Shown here in pieces: positions 15,510 through 24,132 of a DNA stretch of 48,210 nucleotides. Position 1 is the first letter of the stretch. Every line of letters starts with the position of its first letter. The notes under the pieces were generated by a model. The model was not told the DNA's origin. It did not search any database and saw nothing but the letters and a program-made list of their open reading frames with translations. The position numbers and the translations under genes were made by a program. Source of the stretch: Microbacterium sp. ACRRU (lineage in GTDB: Bacteria; Actinomycetota; Actinomycetes; Actinomycetales; Microbacteriaceae); contig NZ_JAKRNI010000022.1 of NCBI RefSeq assembly GCF_022346945.1, positions 1 through 48,210 on the forward strand. Direction: 5' to 3'.

Positions 15510-16391
15510 ATGTACTTCCACCGGCAAGAACTCCAGCACAAGGCCACCCCCGACAAGCCGGATGCGGTCTACGCGCGCAAGCTTCAGGAGGTGCTCGGCG
15601 GACAGTACGGCGAGATCTCCGTCGCGATGCAGTACCAGTTCCAGGCGTGGAACATGCACATGCCCGGCAAGTACCGCGACCTCGTGTTCGGGATCGGTGC
15701 GGAAGAGATGGGGCACGTCGAGATGCTCGCGATCATGATCGCGCAGCTGCTCGAGAAATCGCCGCTCGGCATCACCGAGGAGGCCGTTCAGGCGGACCCG
15801 ACGGTGGCCGCCGTCGTCGGCGGTACCGACATCCAGCACGGCATCGTCGCGGGTGCCGGCGCTCGGCCGGTCGATTCGATGGGTAACCCGTGGCAGGGCA
15901 GCTTCATCACGGCCAGCGGCAACCTGCTCGCGGATTTCACGGCCAACGCGAACGCCGAAATGCAGGGACGCGTGCAGGTCGCGCGCCTCTACCACCAGAC
16001 CGACGACCACGGCGTGAAGGACCTGCTCGCCTTCCTGCTCGCCCGCGACACCATGCACCAGAACCAGTGGGCGGCTGCTGCGGCCGAGCTGCAGGAGGAG
16101 GGGTACGAGAGCCTCCCGGTGCCGAGCAATTTCCCGCTCGAGAAGGAGGATCGCGACGTGTCGTACCAGTACATCAACTTCTCCGACGGGGCTGCGGCCG
16201 CCGAGGGGCGCTGGGCTTCGGGACCGACGCCCGACGGAAAGGGCGAGTTCACCTACCTCGCGTCTCCCGAACCCGGCGTGCCGATGCCGCCGCCCACGCA
16301 CCCCGATGTGCGGTTCTACGGCACCACCGAGCTCCCCAACACCGTGGAGAAGCTCGCCGGCCGCGCGCAGGACGCGCTCCACAAGGAATGA
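15510..16391 (+). CDS. Manganese catalase
   Basis: This 293-residue non-haem catalase decomposes hydrogen peroxide at a dimanganese centre. It has the four-helix-bundle ligand pattern: Glu in GEISVAMQYQFQAW, E-x2-H in GAEEMGHVEMLA, Glu in NANAEMQGRVQVARLY, and the D-T-M-H-Q segment (LARDTMHQNQW). The length is typical (about 280-300), and the C-terminal tail (EFTYLASPEPG) is that of the family. The ATG follows AAGGAGAG. It is divergent from hsp20 across the HAIR/CIRCE region and coupled by ATGA overlap to a membrane-protein gene. Confidence 0.93.
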   Translation: MYFHRQELQHKATPDKPDAVYARKLQEVLGGQYGEISVAMQYQFQAWNMHMPGKYRDLVFGIGAEEMGHVEMLAIMIAQLLEKSPLGITEEAVQADPTVAAVVGGTDIQHGIVAGAGARPVDSMGNPWQGSFITASGNLLADFTANANAEMQGRVQVARLYHQTDDHGVKDLLAFLLARDTMHQNQWAAAAAELQEEGYESLPVPSNFPLEKEDRDVSYQYINFSDGAAAAEGRWASGPTPDGKGEFTYLASPEPGVPMPPPTHPDVRFYGTTELPNTVEKLAGRAQDALHKE

Positions 16392-16963
16392 GCGGGCCGG
16401 AACAGCCCGGCGCCGACGCCGACCAGCGTCTCGGTGCCGGGCACGAGCGCACCGGAGCGAGCTTTCCGGCGATGCGGGCGGCCAAACGGCCGCGCTCGAT
16501 CGTCGCCGGCCCCTACGGGCACCCGTTCCATCCGATCGCGGTCACGATCCCCATCGGGGCGTGGTCGTCGAGCCTCGTGTTCGACCTCGTCGGCCTCGCC
16601 GCCGACGAGCCCGCCGCGTTCGCCGCCGGCTCGCGGTTGCTCATTGCGATCGGCCTCGTCGGGGCCGTGGCCGCGGCGGTGCTCGGACTCCTCGACATGT
16701 CGCGGATCGAGAAGCGCACGGCGGCGCACCGCACCGCGCTCGCCCACCTCGTGCTGAACACCACCGCGATCGTGCTGTTCACGCTGGGTCTGGTCGTGCG
16801 CCTGCTCGACGCCGGACGCATCCCCCTCGTCGCCTTCCTGCTGAGCCTGATCGCGGCGGCGGGACTGTCGGTGTCGGGGTGGCTCGGCGGCAAGCTCTCC
16901 TACCGCTGGGGTGTGCGCGTCGCCGACGAGCAGACGCAGCGCGAGGGCTTCGAGACGGCCTGA
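16388..16963 (+). CDS. DUF2231-like membrane protein
   Basis: This 191-residue protein has four predicted transmembrane helices after a cytoplasmic N-terminus. The segment GHPFHPIAVTIPIGAWSSSLVFD is characteristic of the DUF2231 family (GxPxHPxxVxxPiG). The helices lie at about 50-75, 85-105, 117-137 and 148-170. The ATG overlaps the catalase stop (ATGA), implying coupling; an in-frame ATG at 16472 would remove an uncertain N-terminus. The function is unknown. DUF2231 proteins may bind haem or act in membrane redox, which would suit its oxidative-stress neighbour, but that is inference. Confidence 0.83.
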   Translation: MSGPEQPGADADQRLGAGHERTGASFPAMRAAKRPRSIVAGPYGHPFHPIAVTIPIGAWSSSLVFDLVGLAADEPAAFAAGSRLLIAIGLVGAVAAAVLGLLDMSRIEKRTAAHRTALAHLVLNTTAIVLFTLGLVVRLLDAGRIPLVAFLLSLIAAAGLSVSGWLGGKLSYRWGVRVADEQTQREGFETA

Positions 16964-16966
16964 CGG

Positions 16967-17005
16967 GACCGGGTGGGGCGGGCGCTCGCGCGCGTCCCAC
17001 CGGTC
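16967..17005. terminator. Hairpin between converging genes
   Basis: GACCGGGTGGG pairs with CCCACCGGTC with one bulged base. The right arm overlaps the SDR stop codon. Confidence 0.5.
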
Positions 17006-17891
17006 ACCGTCTGCCGCGCGGGAACCGCCGCCATCCGCCGCTGACCGCACCGGCGTCCTGCAGGGGCACCAGCACGGCACCGGTGGTCACGGGCGCGGGA
17101 CGGCGACGCAATCCGAGCGCGCGCTGCAACAGACGCATCGCCCGGTCGTACAGCCGGGGAGCGAGAAACCGCAGGGGGCGCGCCACGAACTGCGCCGCTC
17201 CCACCGAGACCTCCCGACGGTGACCGCGGGCGGCGCGTTCGATCGCGTGCGCGACCCGCTTCGCCGACACGACCGGCGGGAGCGGGTACGGGGTGCGGCC
17301 GGTGACGTTGGCCGCGCGCCGATAGATCGGGGTGTCGATGCTCGCGGGCAGCACGATGCGCACCCGGATGCCACGGTGCCCGAGCATCTCTTGACGTAGG
17401 GCACGCGCGAAACCGAGCAGCCCGTGCTTGGCCGCGACGTACGGGCCGACGTATGCTCCCGCGACCTGGGAGAAGAGGGATCCGACGAACACGATCGTCC
17501 CCGCGCTCCGCGCGCGGAAATGCGGGATCACCGCCCGGGCGTCGCGCATCGGGCCGAGCAGGTTCGTCTCGATCACACGATCGCGTACGTCATCGGGGGT
17601 GTCCTCGGTCGACCCGTACGAGAACACCGACGCCGCCGAGACCCAGACATCGATCCGCCCGAACCGGAGGATCGCGGCATCCACGGCTCGCTCGGCGCTC
17701 CCCGGTCGGGACAGGTCCAGCGCGAGGGTCAGGACGTCTGCTCCGAGCCGGCGGCAGTCAGCGGCCGCAGTGTCGAGCGCGAGGGGATCCCGCGCGATCA
17801 GCACGAGCCGGGCACCGCGGCGCGCATATCGCATAGCGGTGGCCCGCCCGATGCCGCGCGACCCTCCGGTGATGACGACGACCTGGTTCAT
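17004..17891 (-). CDS. Short-chain dehydrogenase/reductase
   Basis: This 295-residue classical SDR oxidoreductase has the cofactor motif TGGSRGIG at residues 8-15 and a catalytic triad of Ser138, Tyr151 and Lys155 (GPYVAAKHG), with Asn110 in place. The NNAG motif is altered to VSAAS. A C-terminal extension of about 60 residues (RFLAPRLYDRAMRLLQRALGL and an Arg-rich tail) resembles SDRs of the DltE/YqjQ-like group that may touch the membrane. The ATG follows GAGGAG. The substrate is unknown. A GTCAACCC motif lies 76 nt upstream. Confidence 0.9.
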   Translation of the reverse strand: MNQVVVITGGSRGIGRATAMRYARRGARLVLIARDPLALDTAAADCRRLGADVLTLALDLSRPGSAERAVDAAILRFGRIDVWVSAASVFSYGSTEDTPDDVRDRVIETNLLGPMRDARAVIPHFRARSAGTIVFVGSLFSQVAGAYVGPYVAAKHGLLGFARALRQEMLGHRGIRVRIVLPASIDTPIYRRAANVTGRTPYPLPPVVSAKRVAHAIERAARGHRREVSVGAAQFVARPLRFLAPRLYDRAMRLLQRALGLRRRPAPVTTGAVLVPLQDAGAVSGGWRRFPRGRR

Positions 17892-17966
17892 GGGGCTCCT
17901 CGAGCTCGGGTGCGCACGATGTGCGGGATGCCGCGACCATAGGCGCGGGTGCACCCGGTGCCCCCG

Positions 17967-17974
17967 GGGTTGAC
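17967..17974 (-). promoter_or_regulatory. GTCAACCC motif upstream of the SDR gene
   Basis: In gene direction this reads ACGTCAACCCCGGGGG, 76 nt before the start; TATGGT follows some 25 nt later as a possible -10. Confidence 0.4.
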
Positions 17975-18088
17975 GTGCCACCACCGAGGACCCGGTGCGC
18001 GCTGCTTCGGTCCGTCGCCCGGGTACAGGGCCTCCGTGAGGCGCGCAACCCCGTGGGCGCCGACTCCGCCACGACCCACAGTGACCGC

Positions 18089-18868
18089 ATGGCCGACGAC
18101 GACACTGCACCCACCGACACGACGTCGCACGACGGGATCTCCGAGGTCGCCGACGGGGTGCTCAAGATCACCCGTGCGGTGACGAACTGCTACCTCGTCG
18201 ACACCGACGACGGCGCGGTGCTCGTGGATGCCGGACTGCCGCGGATGTGGCCGCTCGTGCTGGACGCGCTGCGTTCGAGGCGGCTCTCGCCCGACGATCT
18301 CATCTCGGTCTATCTCACCCACGGGCACTTCGACCACGTGGGCGTGGTGACACGGCTGCAGACGGATCATCACGTCCCGGTCCATGTGCACCCCGCCGAC
18401 GCGAGCCTCGTGCGCCATCCCTACCGGTACGACCGCGAGGCGTCACGTCTGCTGTACCCCCTGAGGCACCCGAGGGGACTGCCTCACCTGTTCCGGATGG
18501 CGCGGGCGGGCGCCCTCCGCGTGCGCGGGGCGGAGGTGCGCGGTGACATCCGCGCGCAGACACCGGTGCTCGGCGGACTCGTCCCGATCCCTACGCCCGG
18601 GCACACCCACGGACACGTGGCATTCCATCTGCCCGATCGCGGGGTTCTGTTCACCGGGGACGCCCTCGTCACCCTCGACCCCTACACGGGCCGGCGGGGG
18701 CCGCGCACCGTCGCCCGCGCGGCCACGGCGGACAGCGCGGGCGCGCTCGCCGTGCTCGCCGCCCTCGCCGAGACCGGGGCGGAGACGGTGCTTCCCGGGC
18801 ACGGTGACGCCTGGACACGGGGGATCGAACGCGCCGTGGCGGAGGCGCGGGCGGCCGGTCCGCAGTGA
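18089..18868 (+). CDS. MBL-fold metallohydrolase
   Basis: This 259-residue zinc-dependent hydrolase carries the metallo-beta-lactamase signature H-x-H-x-D-H (LTHGHFDHVG) near residue 90, further ligands in PTPGHTHGHVAF and FTGDAL, and the last in VLPGHGD. It is probably a glyoxalase-II-like or lactonase-like enzyme; the substrate is not readable. The ATG start is chosen because the protein core begins there; upstream frame extensions are Pro/Arg-rich and unlikely. It precedes the UbiA gene in the same direction with a gap of about 70 nt and could be part of the same pathway. Confidence 0.88.
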   Translation: MADDDTAPTDTTSHDGISEVADGVLKITRAVTNCYLVDTDDGAVLVDAGLPRMWPLVLDALRSRRLSPDDLISVYLTHGHFDHVGVVTRLQTDHHVPVHVHPADASLVRHPYRYDREASRLLYPLRHPRGLPHLFRMARAGALRVRGAEVRGDIRAQTPVLGGLVPIPTPGHTHGHVAFHLPDRGVLFTGDALVTLDPYTGRRGPRTVARAATADSAGALAVLAALAETGAETVLPGHGDAWTRGIERAVAEARAAGPQ

Positions 18869-18936
18869 CCCTGCGGTACTCCGGCGGCGGGGCGCCGGTC
18901 CGCCGTGGTGCGCTCTCGAGGCGATACCGTCGGATC

Positions 18937-19764
18937 GTGTCCGACGCGTCCGCGAAACCCTCCCTGGTGCGGTCCTTGTGGGGCGCAACCCACCCCGGGC
19001 CCACGCTCGTGGTCACCACCCTGTCGCTCGCTCTCGGCGTCGCGGCAGGACTGGAGCCCGGCCGGCTGGGGCTGCTCGTGGTCGCCGTCTTCGCCGGGCA
19101 GGTCTCGGTGGGTCTCTCCAACGACGCGATCGACGCCGCCCGCGACCTCGCCGTGGGCCGCACCGACAAGCCGGTCGCCGGGGGAGCGCTCACCCCGGAG
19201 CGTGCGCTGGCGGTGGCGGTGGCATCCGTGGTCCTGGCTGTCGTCCTGTCAGCGCCGTTGGGTGCGGGCCTGGTCGCCGCCCACGCCATCGCCCTGGCCT
19301 CGGCGTGGGCGTACAACGCCGGGATGAAGTCGACGCCGTTCTCGATCGCGCCCTTCCTCCTCAGCTTCGGGCTGTTCCCGTCGTTCGCGCCGCTGTCGCT
19401 GCCTCAGCCCGCCCTCGCCGCGCCCTGGGCATCCCTCGCGGGTGCGGCCTTGGGGGCCGCGGTGCACCTGACGAACGTCGTGCGCGACCTCGACGACGAT
19501 CGAGCGACCGGCGTCCGGGGGCTCCCTCACCGCCTCGGGGCCCGCGCGAGCGTCGTCCTTGCGGCGGCCGGCATCGTCGTCGGCGGCGTCGCGGTGTTCC
19601 TCGGCGCGGGCGGGGGCGTCGTGGCCGCGGTGTTCTTCGTCGCGGTGGTGGCGGTCGCCGGCGTCACGATCGTTCTGGCCCTGTCGCGCACACCGGGGCG
19701 CGCGGTGTTCCGGCTCACCATGCTCGCGGCCCTGCTGCTGGCGGCCCAGCTCGTCGTGACGTGA
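18937..19764 (+). CDS. UbiA-family prenyltransferase
   Basis: This 275-residue integral-membrane enzyme has about eight hydrophobic segments. Both Asp-rich motifs that bind Mg-diphosphate are present: NDAIDAARD (residues 62-70, the NDxxDxxxD type) and NVVRDLDDDRATG (179-191). It should transfer a prenyl chain onto an aromatic or similar acceptor. The GTG start is preferred because TACCGT lies six nt before it, suggesting a leaderless transcript; a GTG at 18865 overlapping the MBL stop would add 24 residues. Its stop directly abuts the stop of the FAD hydroxylase on the other strand, next to a type III PKS operon that could supply a phenolic acceptor. Confidence 0.9.
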   Translation: MSDASAKPSLVRSLWGATHPGPTLVVTTLSLALGVAAGLEPGRLGLLVVAVFAGQVSVGLSNDAIDAARDLAVGRTDKPVAGGALTPERALAVAVASVVLAVVLSAPLGAGLVAAHAIALASAWAYNAGMKSTPFSIAPFLLSFGLFPSFAPLSLPQPALAAPWASLAGAALGAAVHLTNVVRDLDDDRATGVRGLPHRLGARASVVLAAAGIVVGGVAVFLGAGGGVVAAVFFVAVVAVAGVTIVLALSRTPGRAVFRLTMLAALLLAAQLVVT

Positions 19765-20913
19765 TCAGCCCTGGCCGGGGCGTCCCGACTCGCCGCCTCG
19801 GCGCGCTGCCGCGTCGAAGCCCATCGCGTACGCGCGGGTGAACACCCCGCCGCCCGGCCCGCTGAGCACGGCGCGCAGCGCTGTGGAGCGCGCCGCGTGT
19901 GCGGCGACGGACGCTCCGCGGCCGAGCATCGTGTTCAGGAACGCCAACCGAGCCGCGTGCCGCGCCGAGGCCAGCCGTCCTCGCTCCCACGCCGCGAGGC
20001 CCTCGGGCTCGCCGCCTCGCATCCACCGCACCAGCAGAGGTGCGAGGGTCAGCGCGTCGAGAAGGCCCAGGTTCATCCCTTGACCGCCGATCGGGCTCAC
20101 CTCGTGCGCGGCGTCGCCGACCACGATCACTCGCCCCCGCCGCAGCGCGGGCGCCACCGCCCGCCGGACGCGGAAGGTCGTCGCTCCCGTCGTATCCACC
20201 TCGACGCCGACGCGTTCTCGGAGCGCGGTGTGCAGGAAGCCGGCGGCATCCGCGAGTTCGCTCGTCCCGGCCCACGCCACGAGTCGCCGCCGCCCGCCGG
20301 GGAGCGGGAACGACTCCACCACGCCGGCGCGCTCGAGATGCACCAGCGCCGTGGCTTCGCCCGGGGCGGCGACGTCGACCATCGCGTACCGGTCGGGGTA
20401 GTGGTGCGTTCGGACCGCGCCGGGCCGGAAGACGAGGTCTCGGCCCGCCCAGCCCGAGGCCACGATCACCACGCGCGCGCGCCGTTCGTCGTCGCCGTCG
20501 GGTCCCGCGGTGCGTACGCGCACCGCCGCACCGTCCTGGAGGATGGCGGTCACCCGCACGCCCCGGCGCACCGGCGGTGCCAGGCGCGTCAGGACGTCCA
20601 CGGTGTCCGCTTGGGGCAGCGCCGCGACATACGGATGCCGCACCCGCAGCCGATCGAACCGGATCGCCGCCAACGTCCGGCCGTCGGCGCGAGCCTCGCC
20701 CCGGCGGATCCGGACGGCGTGCCGCAGCAGCTCCTCGGTGGCTCCGGAATTCTCGAGCAGAGCGAGGGCGGGGGAGTGGATGCCGATGGCCCGGGTTCCC
20801 CCGTCCGCGGTGGGCCGCTTCTCGACGATCTCCACCTCCACCCCCCGCGCACGAAGGTCGGCGGACAGCGCGAGGCCGACCGGACCCGCTCCCACCACCA
20901 GCGCGTCGATCAC
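19765..20913 (-). CDS. FAD-dependent aromatic-ring hydroxylase-like monooxygenase
   Basis: This 382-residue flavoprotein of the UbiH/PHBH type (FAD_binding_3) has the dinucleotide loop VVGAGPVG at residues 6-13, a DG-type motif in the middle region, and the second FAD motif GDAAHEVSPIGGQGMNLG near residue 270. It should hydroxylate an aromatic substrate using NAD(P)H and O2. The GTG overlaps the methyltransferase stop (GTGA). As last gene of the PKS-methyltransferase-hydroxylase set, it likely oxidises the PKS product to a quinone or hydroxylated phenol. Confidence 0.88.
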   Translation of the reverse strand: MIDALVVGAGPVGLALSADLRARGVEVEIVEKRPTADGGTRAIGIHSPALALLENSGATEELLRHAVRIRRGEARADGRTLAAIRFDRLRVRHPYVAALPQADTVDVLTRLAPPVRRGVRVTAILQDGAAVRVRTAGPDGDDERRARVVIVASGWAGRDLVFRPGAVRTHHYPDRYAMVDVAAPGEATALVHLERAGVVESFPLPGGRRRLVAWAGTSELADAAGFLHTALRERVGVEVDTTGATTFRVRRAVAPALRRGRVIVVGDAAHEVSPIGGQGMNLGLLDALTLAPLLVRWMRGGEPEGLAAWERGRLASARHAARLAFLNTMLGRGASVAAHAARSTALRAVLSGPGGGVFTRAYAMGFDAAARRGGESGRPGQG

Positions 20914-21629
20914 GGCGCGTCCGCCGTTCCCGGCGCGAGCGCGAGCACGCGGAACGGCGCCGGGGTCTCCACGCGCCACGGCGCCCCGAGGGCGGACGCG
21001 AGTTCGTCGGCCCGGTAGCTGCGACGGATCGAGCGCAGACCGTCGGTGCGCAGGAAGGTGCCCGATGCGAGCGGGGTGATCCCCACCGCGTACAGCGCGT
21101 ACGCCAGTCGCCCGCGCGCGATGTCGGCGTGCAGCACGGCGGAGCGGGCGAGGGCCCGCGAATCGTCGGCGAATGCCCGCAGCTGGTCGGGGTCGAGGTG
21201 GTGGAGCACGTGGTTCGAGAGCACGATGTCGAAACGCTCGCCCGCGGCCAGCAGCTCACTCGAACCGCGCGAGACGAACCGCACCCCCGGCCGTTCGCGC
21301 TCGCGCGCGGACACGAGTGCTCGCGGGTCGGGGTCGGCGCCGACCCATTCCACGCTGAGACCGTCGCGTGCGGCCAGCGTCGCGAGGCGCACGACGACGT
21401 CGCCCCCACCGCACCCGAGGTCGAGCACGCGCGCCGGGCGGTCCAGGGCCCGCAGGCGCGGACGCAGCCGGGTCCGATACACCGCGCCCCACGCCGACAC
21501 CGCGCGATTGACGACGTCGAATCGGCGATAGGTCGCCGCGAGCATACCGGGGTCGCACGCGGGGTCGTCCATCAGCTCGGTCAGACCGGTGTCGCGATGC
21601 GCCAGGCCTCGCCAGGCCCCGCGGCTCAT
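20910..21629 (-). CDS. Class I SAM-dependent methyltransferase
   Basis: This 239-residue soluble methyltransferase has motif I VLDLGCGGGD (68-77), a motif II acidic residue (GADPDPRAL) and the post-motif segment FDIVLSNHVLHHL. Its resemblance to UbiE/MenG-like C- and O-methylases suggests action on a phenol or quinone ring. It is coupled on both sides: its ATG overlaps the PKS stop (ATGA), and its stop overlaps the hydroxylase GTG. It probably methylates the polyketide-derived product. Confidence 0.9.
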   Translation of the reverse strand: MSRGAWRGLAHRDTGLTELMDDPACDPGMLAATYRRFDVVNRAVSAWGAVYRTRLRPRLRALDRPARVLDLGCGGGDVVVRLATLAARDGLSVEWVGADPDPRALVSARERERPGVRFVSRGSSELLAAGERFDIVLSNHVLHHLDPDQLRAFADDSRALARSAVLHADIARGRLAYALYAVGITPLASGTFLRTDGLRSIRRSYRADELASALGAPWRVETPAPFRVLALAPGTADAP

Positions 21630-22723
21630 GCCACCGGGCGACGCAGCACGAGGCGCGCCGCCTCCACCGTCAGACCGGGTCCGAAGGCCAACGCCGCCAC
21701 CCTGTCTCCGTGGACGCGGTCCGCGTCGGCGAGGAGATCGCGCAGGATGAACAGCAGGGTGGCGCTGGACATGTTGCCGTGGGCGCGCAGCACCTCCCGC
21801 GAGGGGGCGAGCGCCGCGGCATCCAGGGCGAGCGCCGACTCGACGCGGTCGAGGATGCTCCGCCCGCCGGGATGCACGGCCCACGCGTCGACCTCGGCGA
21901 GATCGCCCAGGACGTCGGCGGCGATCGCGGCGATCTCGCGCCCGATGATCCGCGGCACCTCGGGGGTGAGCGTCATCTCGAATCCCGAGTCGCCGACCGT
22001 CCACGCCATGTCCTTCTCGCCCTCGTCGGTGACGAACGTGGCGAAATCCTCCAGGTCGAGACCAGCGCGGCCGTCCTCCGCGGCGGCGACGACGGCCGCG
22101 GCGGCCCCGTCGGCGAACACCGACGCGGCGACGATCTGATCCGGATGCGACGACGTCTGCCAGTGCAGGGAGCACAGTTCCGCTGCCGCGACGAGGACCA
22201 CGGCGTCGGGGTCGGCGGCGACGATACGGGCCGCCAGGCGCAGGGCGGGAATCGCGGCGGCGCATCCGATGAAGCCCAGGTGATAGCGCTCGACGCTCGG
22301 CGAGAGATCCAGATCGCGGACGAGAAGGTAGTCCGGCCCGGGCGCGAACATGCCGGTGCACGAGACGGTCACGACGTGCGTGACGGCCGCCGCGTCGCGC
22401 CCCGACCCGGCGATCGCGCCGCGGGCGGCCTCGGCGAAGAGGGCGGGGGCGGTGCGGCGGTACTCGTCGTTGCGCGCGCCGGTCGGGGGCATCAGCAGCG
22501 CGTCGCCGTCTCGTGCGGCGAGTCCTCCCTCCGACTCCGCGCCGGCCAGCTGCGGCAGCACGGTGTGGCGGGTGTCGATGGCCGCGGCGTCGAACGCGGC
22601 GCCCACCAGGCGCTGGCTGCGCCGATCGAATCCGGGCTGGGCGGCGAACAGGTCGCGCAGCGCCGACTGGGCGACACGGGTGCGGGGCAGGGCCGTGCCG
22701 ATCGAGAGGATGCTCGCGGTCAT
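21626..22723 (-). CDS. Type III polyketide synthase (chalcone/stilbene synthase family)
   Basis: This 365-residue homodimeric ketosynthase extends an acyl-CoA starter with malonyl units without an ACP. The catalytic triad is placed at Cys154 (LGFIGCAAAIP), His284 (WAVHPGGR) and Asn317 (AHGNMSSATLLFIL). The length is typical. Bacterial homologues make alkylresorcinols, alkylpyrones or tetrahydroxynaphthalene; the small/hydrophobic residues around the Cys fit a long-chain type, but the product cannot be deduced. It leads an operon with a methyltransferase and a FAD hydroxylase, an order like the phenolic-lipid srsABC operon of Streptomyces griseus. Confidence 0.93.
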   Translation of the reverse strand: MTASILSIGTALPRTRVAQSALRDLFAAQPGFDRRSQRLVGAAFDAAAIDTRHTVLPQLAGAESEGGLAARDGDALLMPPTGARNDEYRRTAPALFAEAARGAIAGSGRDAAAVTHVVTVSCTGMFAPGPDYLLVRDLDLSPSVERYHLGFIGCAAAIPALRLAARIVAADPDAVVLVAAAELCSLHWQTSSHPDQIVAASVFADGAAAAVVAAAEDGRAGLDLEDFATFVTDEGEKDMAWTVGDSGFEMTLTPEVPRIIGREIAAIAADVLGDLAEVDAWAVHPGGRSILDRVESALALDAAALAPSREVLRAHGNMSSATLLFILRDLLADADRVHGDRVAALAFGPGLTVEAARLVLRRPVA

Positions 22724-22811
22724 GCCTCACTGTAGGCATGCTTCGGCCGGTCGGTGGCGGGGATGGTGTCACCCGCCCCTGCCGTCTATGGTGCCGAGAC
22801 CGTCGTCCCGG

Positions 22812-22821
22812 GTGTCAACCC
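22812..22821 (+). promoter_or_regulatory. GTGTCAACCC motif upstream of a small membrane protein gene
   Basis: A full match of the recurrent motif in the direction of the gene, 61 nt before the start. Confidence 0.4.
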
Positions 22822-22882
22822 CGTCGGGTCTGAGGGCGCATCGACCGTACGGTGGCCGTTCGCCACCGACCGGAAGGCCCCC

Positions 22883-23206
22883 ATGAGCGATGTCGACCCC
22901 GCCCGCGTGACCCATCAGGATGCCGTTCGCCGACCGACGCCGCGCGTGTGGATCGTGGCATCCGGGCTCCTGGCGCTCGTGGCCGTCGTCCTCTTCGCGT
23001 TCTCGATCCCGGTCGTCGCCGCGTGGGCGTGGATCGGGATCGCCTTCCAGGTCGCGATCTTCGCGGCGATCGCCGTCAACGGGCTGACCGGGCGCCGCGG
23101 CTCGTACCAGGGCTACATCTTCGCGGTGCTGATGTGCGTGCAAGCCGCGGTGGCGCTGCTGGTCATGGTGGTCATCGCCGTCGCCGCGTGGGCGCCCCTC
23201 GGCTGA
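22883..23206 (+). CDS. Small three-helix membrane protein
   Basis: This 107-residue protein has a cytoplasmic N-terminus of about 22 residues, then three predicted transmembrane helices (about 23-44, 48-67 and 80-104). No family is recognised. The start is supported by GGAAGG 5 nt upstream. It is monocistronic and carries the GTGTCAACCC motif, as does the other small membrane protein at 1929. It converges on the SDR gene with only a weak 5-bp hairpin (CCTCG/CGAGG) between. Confidence 0.8.
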   Translation: MSDVDPARVTHQDAVRRPTPRVWIVASGLLALVAVVLFAFSIPVVAAWAWIGIAFQVAIFAAIAVNGLTGRRGSYQGYIFAVLMCVQAAVALLVMVVIAVAAWAPLG

Positions 23207-23229
23207 GCGAGGGACGCCCGCGGTCGAGG

Positions 23230-24072
23230 TCAGAGGATCGGCTTGCCGCCGGTCACGGCGACGCGTGCTCCCGAAACGTAGCTGCCCTCGTCGGAGGCGA
23301 GCAGGACGTAGACGGGCGCCAGTTCGGCCGGCTGCCCGGCCCGGCCCATCGGCGTCTGCTCGCCGAAGCTCTCGACGGCCTCCTCGGGCATGGTGGCCGG
23401 GATGAGCGGCGTCCACACCGGCCCCGGGGCAACGCTGTTGGCCCGGATGCCGCGCTCGCCGAGGAGCTGCGCGAGTGAGGCGGTCATGTTGGCGATCGCA
23501 GCCTTCGTGGCGGCGTACGGCAGGAGCGTCGGGTTCGGCATGTCGGAGTTCACCGAGCTGGACCCGATGATCGAGGCCCCTTCCTTCAGATGAGGGAGTG
23601 CCGCCTTGACGAGGTGGAAGTACGCGCTGACGTTGGTGGCCCAGGTGTAGTCCCACTCGTCGTCCGACACCTCCTCGAGGGTCTCGTGGCTCATCTGGAA
23701 CGCCGCGTTGCTCACGAGAACGTCGAGCCCGCCGAGCTGGTCGACGGTGTGGGCGACGAGGTCGCGGCAGTGCTGCGGATCCGAGACGTCACCCGGAAGG
23801 AGGATGGCGCGACGACCCGCGTCCTCCACGAACCGGCGGGCCTCTTCGGCATCCTCGTGCTCGTTCAGGTAGGCGATCGCGACGTCGGCTCCTTCGCGGG
23901 CGAAGGCGAGGGCGACGGCCTTGCCGATGCCGCTGTCGCCGCCGGTGATGAGGGCGACCTTGCCCTCCAGTCGTCCGGACCCGCGATAGCTGTCCTCGCC
24001 GTAGTCGGGTCGGGGATCCATCGCCCGGTCCGTACCGGGCACGTCCTGCTGCTGAGCGGGCTGCTGAGCCAT
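23230..24072 (-). CDS. SDR oxidoreductase of the general-stress (YghA/Gsp39) type
   Basis: This 280-residue SDR has a Gln/Pro-rich 40-residue N-terminal extension (MAQQPAQQQ...) and the segment RLEGKVALITGGDSGIGKAVA typical of the YghA/YdaD/Gsp39 group. The catalytic Ser, Tyr and Lys are seen in IGSSSVNS and LLPYAATKAA. Members reduce aldehydes or glucose-type substrates and are commonly stress-induced. The start is supported by AGGAGG, and an upstream in-frame ATG at 24126 is ignored. A GTCAACCC motif is 61 nt upstream, fitting the stress theme. Confidence 0.9.
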   Translation of the reverse strand: MAQQPAQQQDVPGTDRAMDPRPDYGEDSYRGSGRLEGKVALITGGDSGIGKAVALAFAREGADVAIAYLNEHEDAEEARRFVEDAGRRAILLPGDVSDPQHCRDLVAHTVDQLGGLDVLVSNAAFQMSHETLEEVSDDEWDYTWATNVSAYFHLVKAALPHLKEGASIIGSSSVNSDMPNPTLLPYAATKAAIANMTASLAQLLGERGIRANSVAPGPVWTPLIPATMPEEAVESFGEQTPMGRAGQPAELAPVYVLLASDEGSYVSGARVAVTGGKPIL

Positions 24073-24132
24073 ATCGTCCTCCTGGGGGGTGGGGTCTTCC
24101 GACTTCACCCGCTCCGGCGCGAACACGCACGA

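Noticed and set aside
19897..22139. Very long plus-strand reading frames opposite the PKS operon
   Set aside because: They are Arg/Pro/Ala-rich and have no domains. The minus-strand genes have full catalytic motifs and coupled starts.
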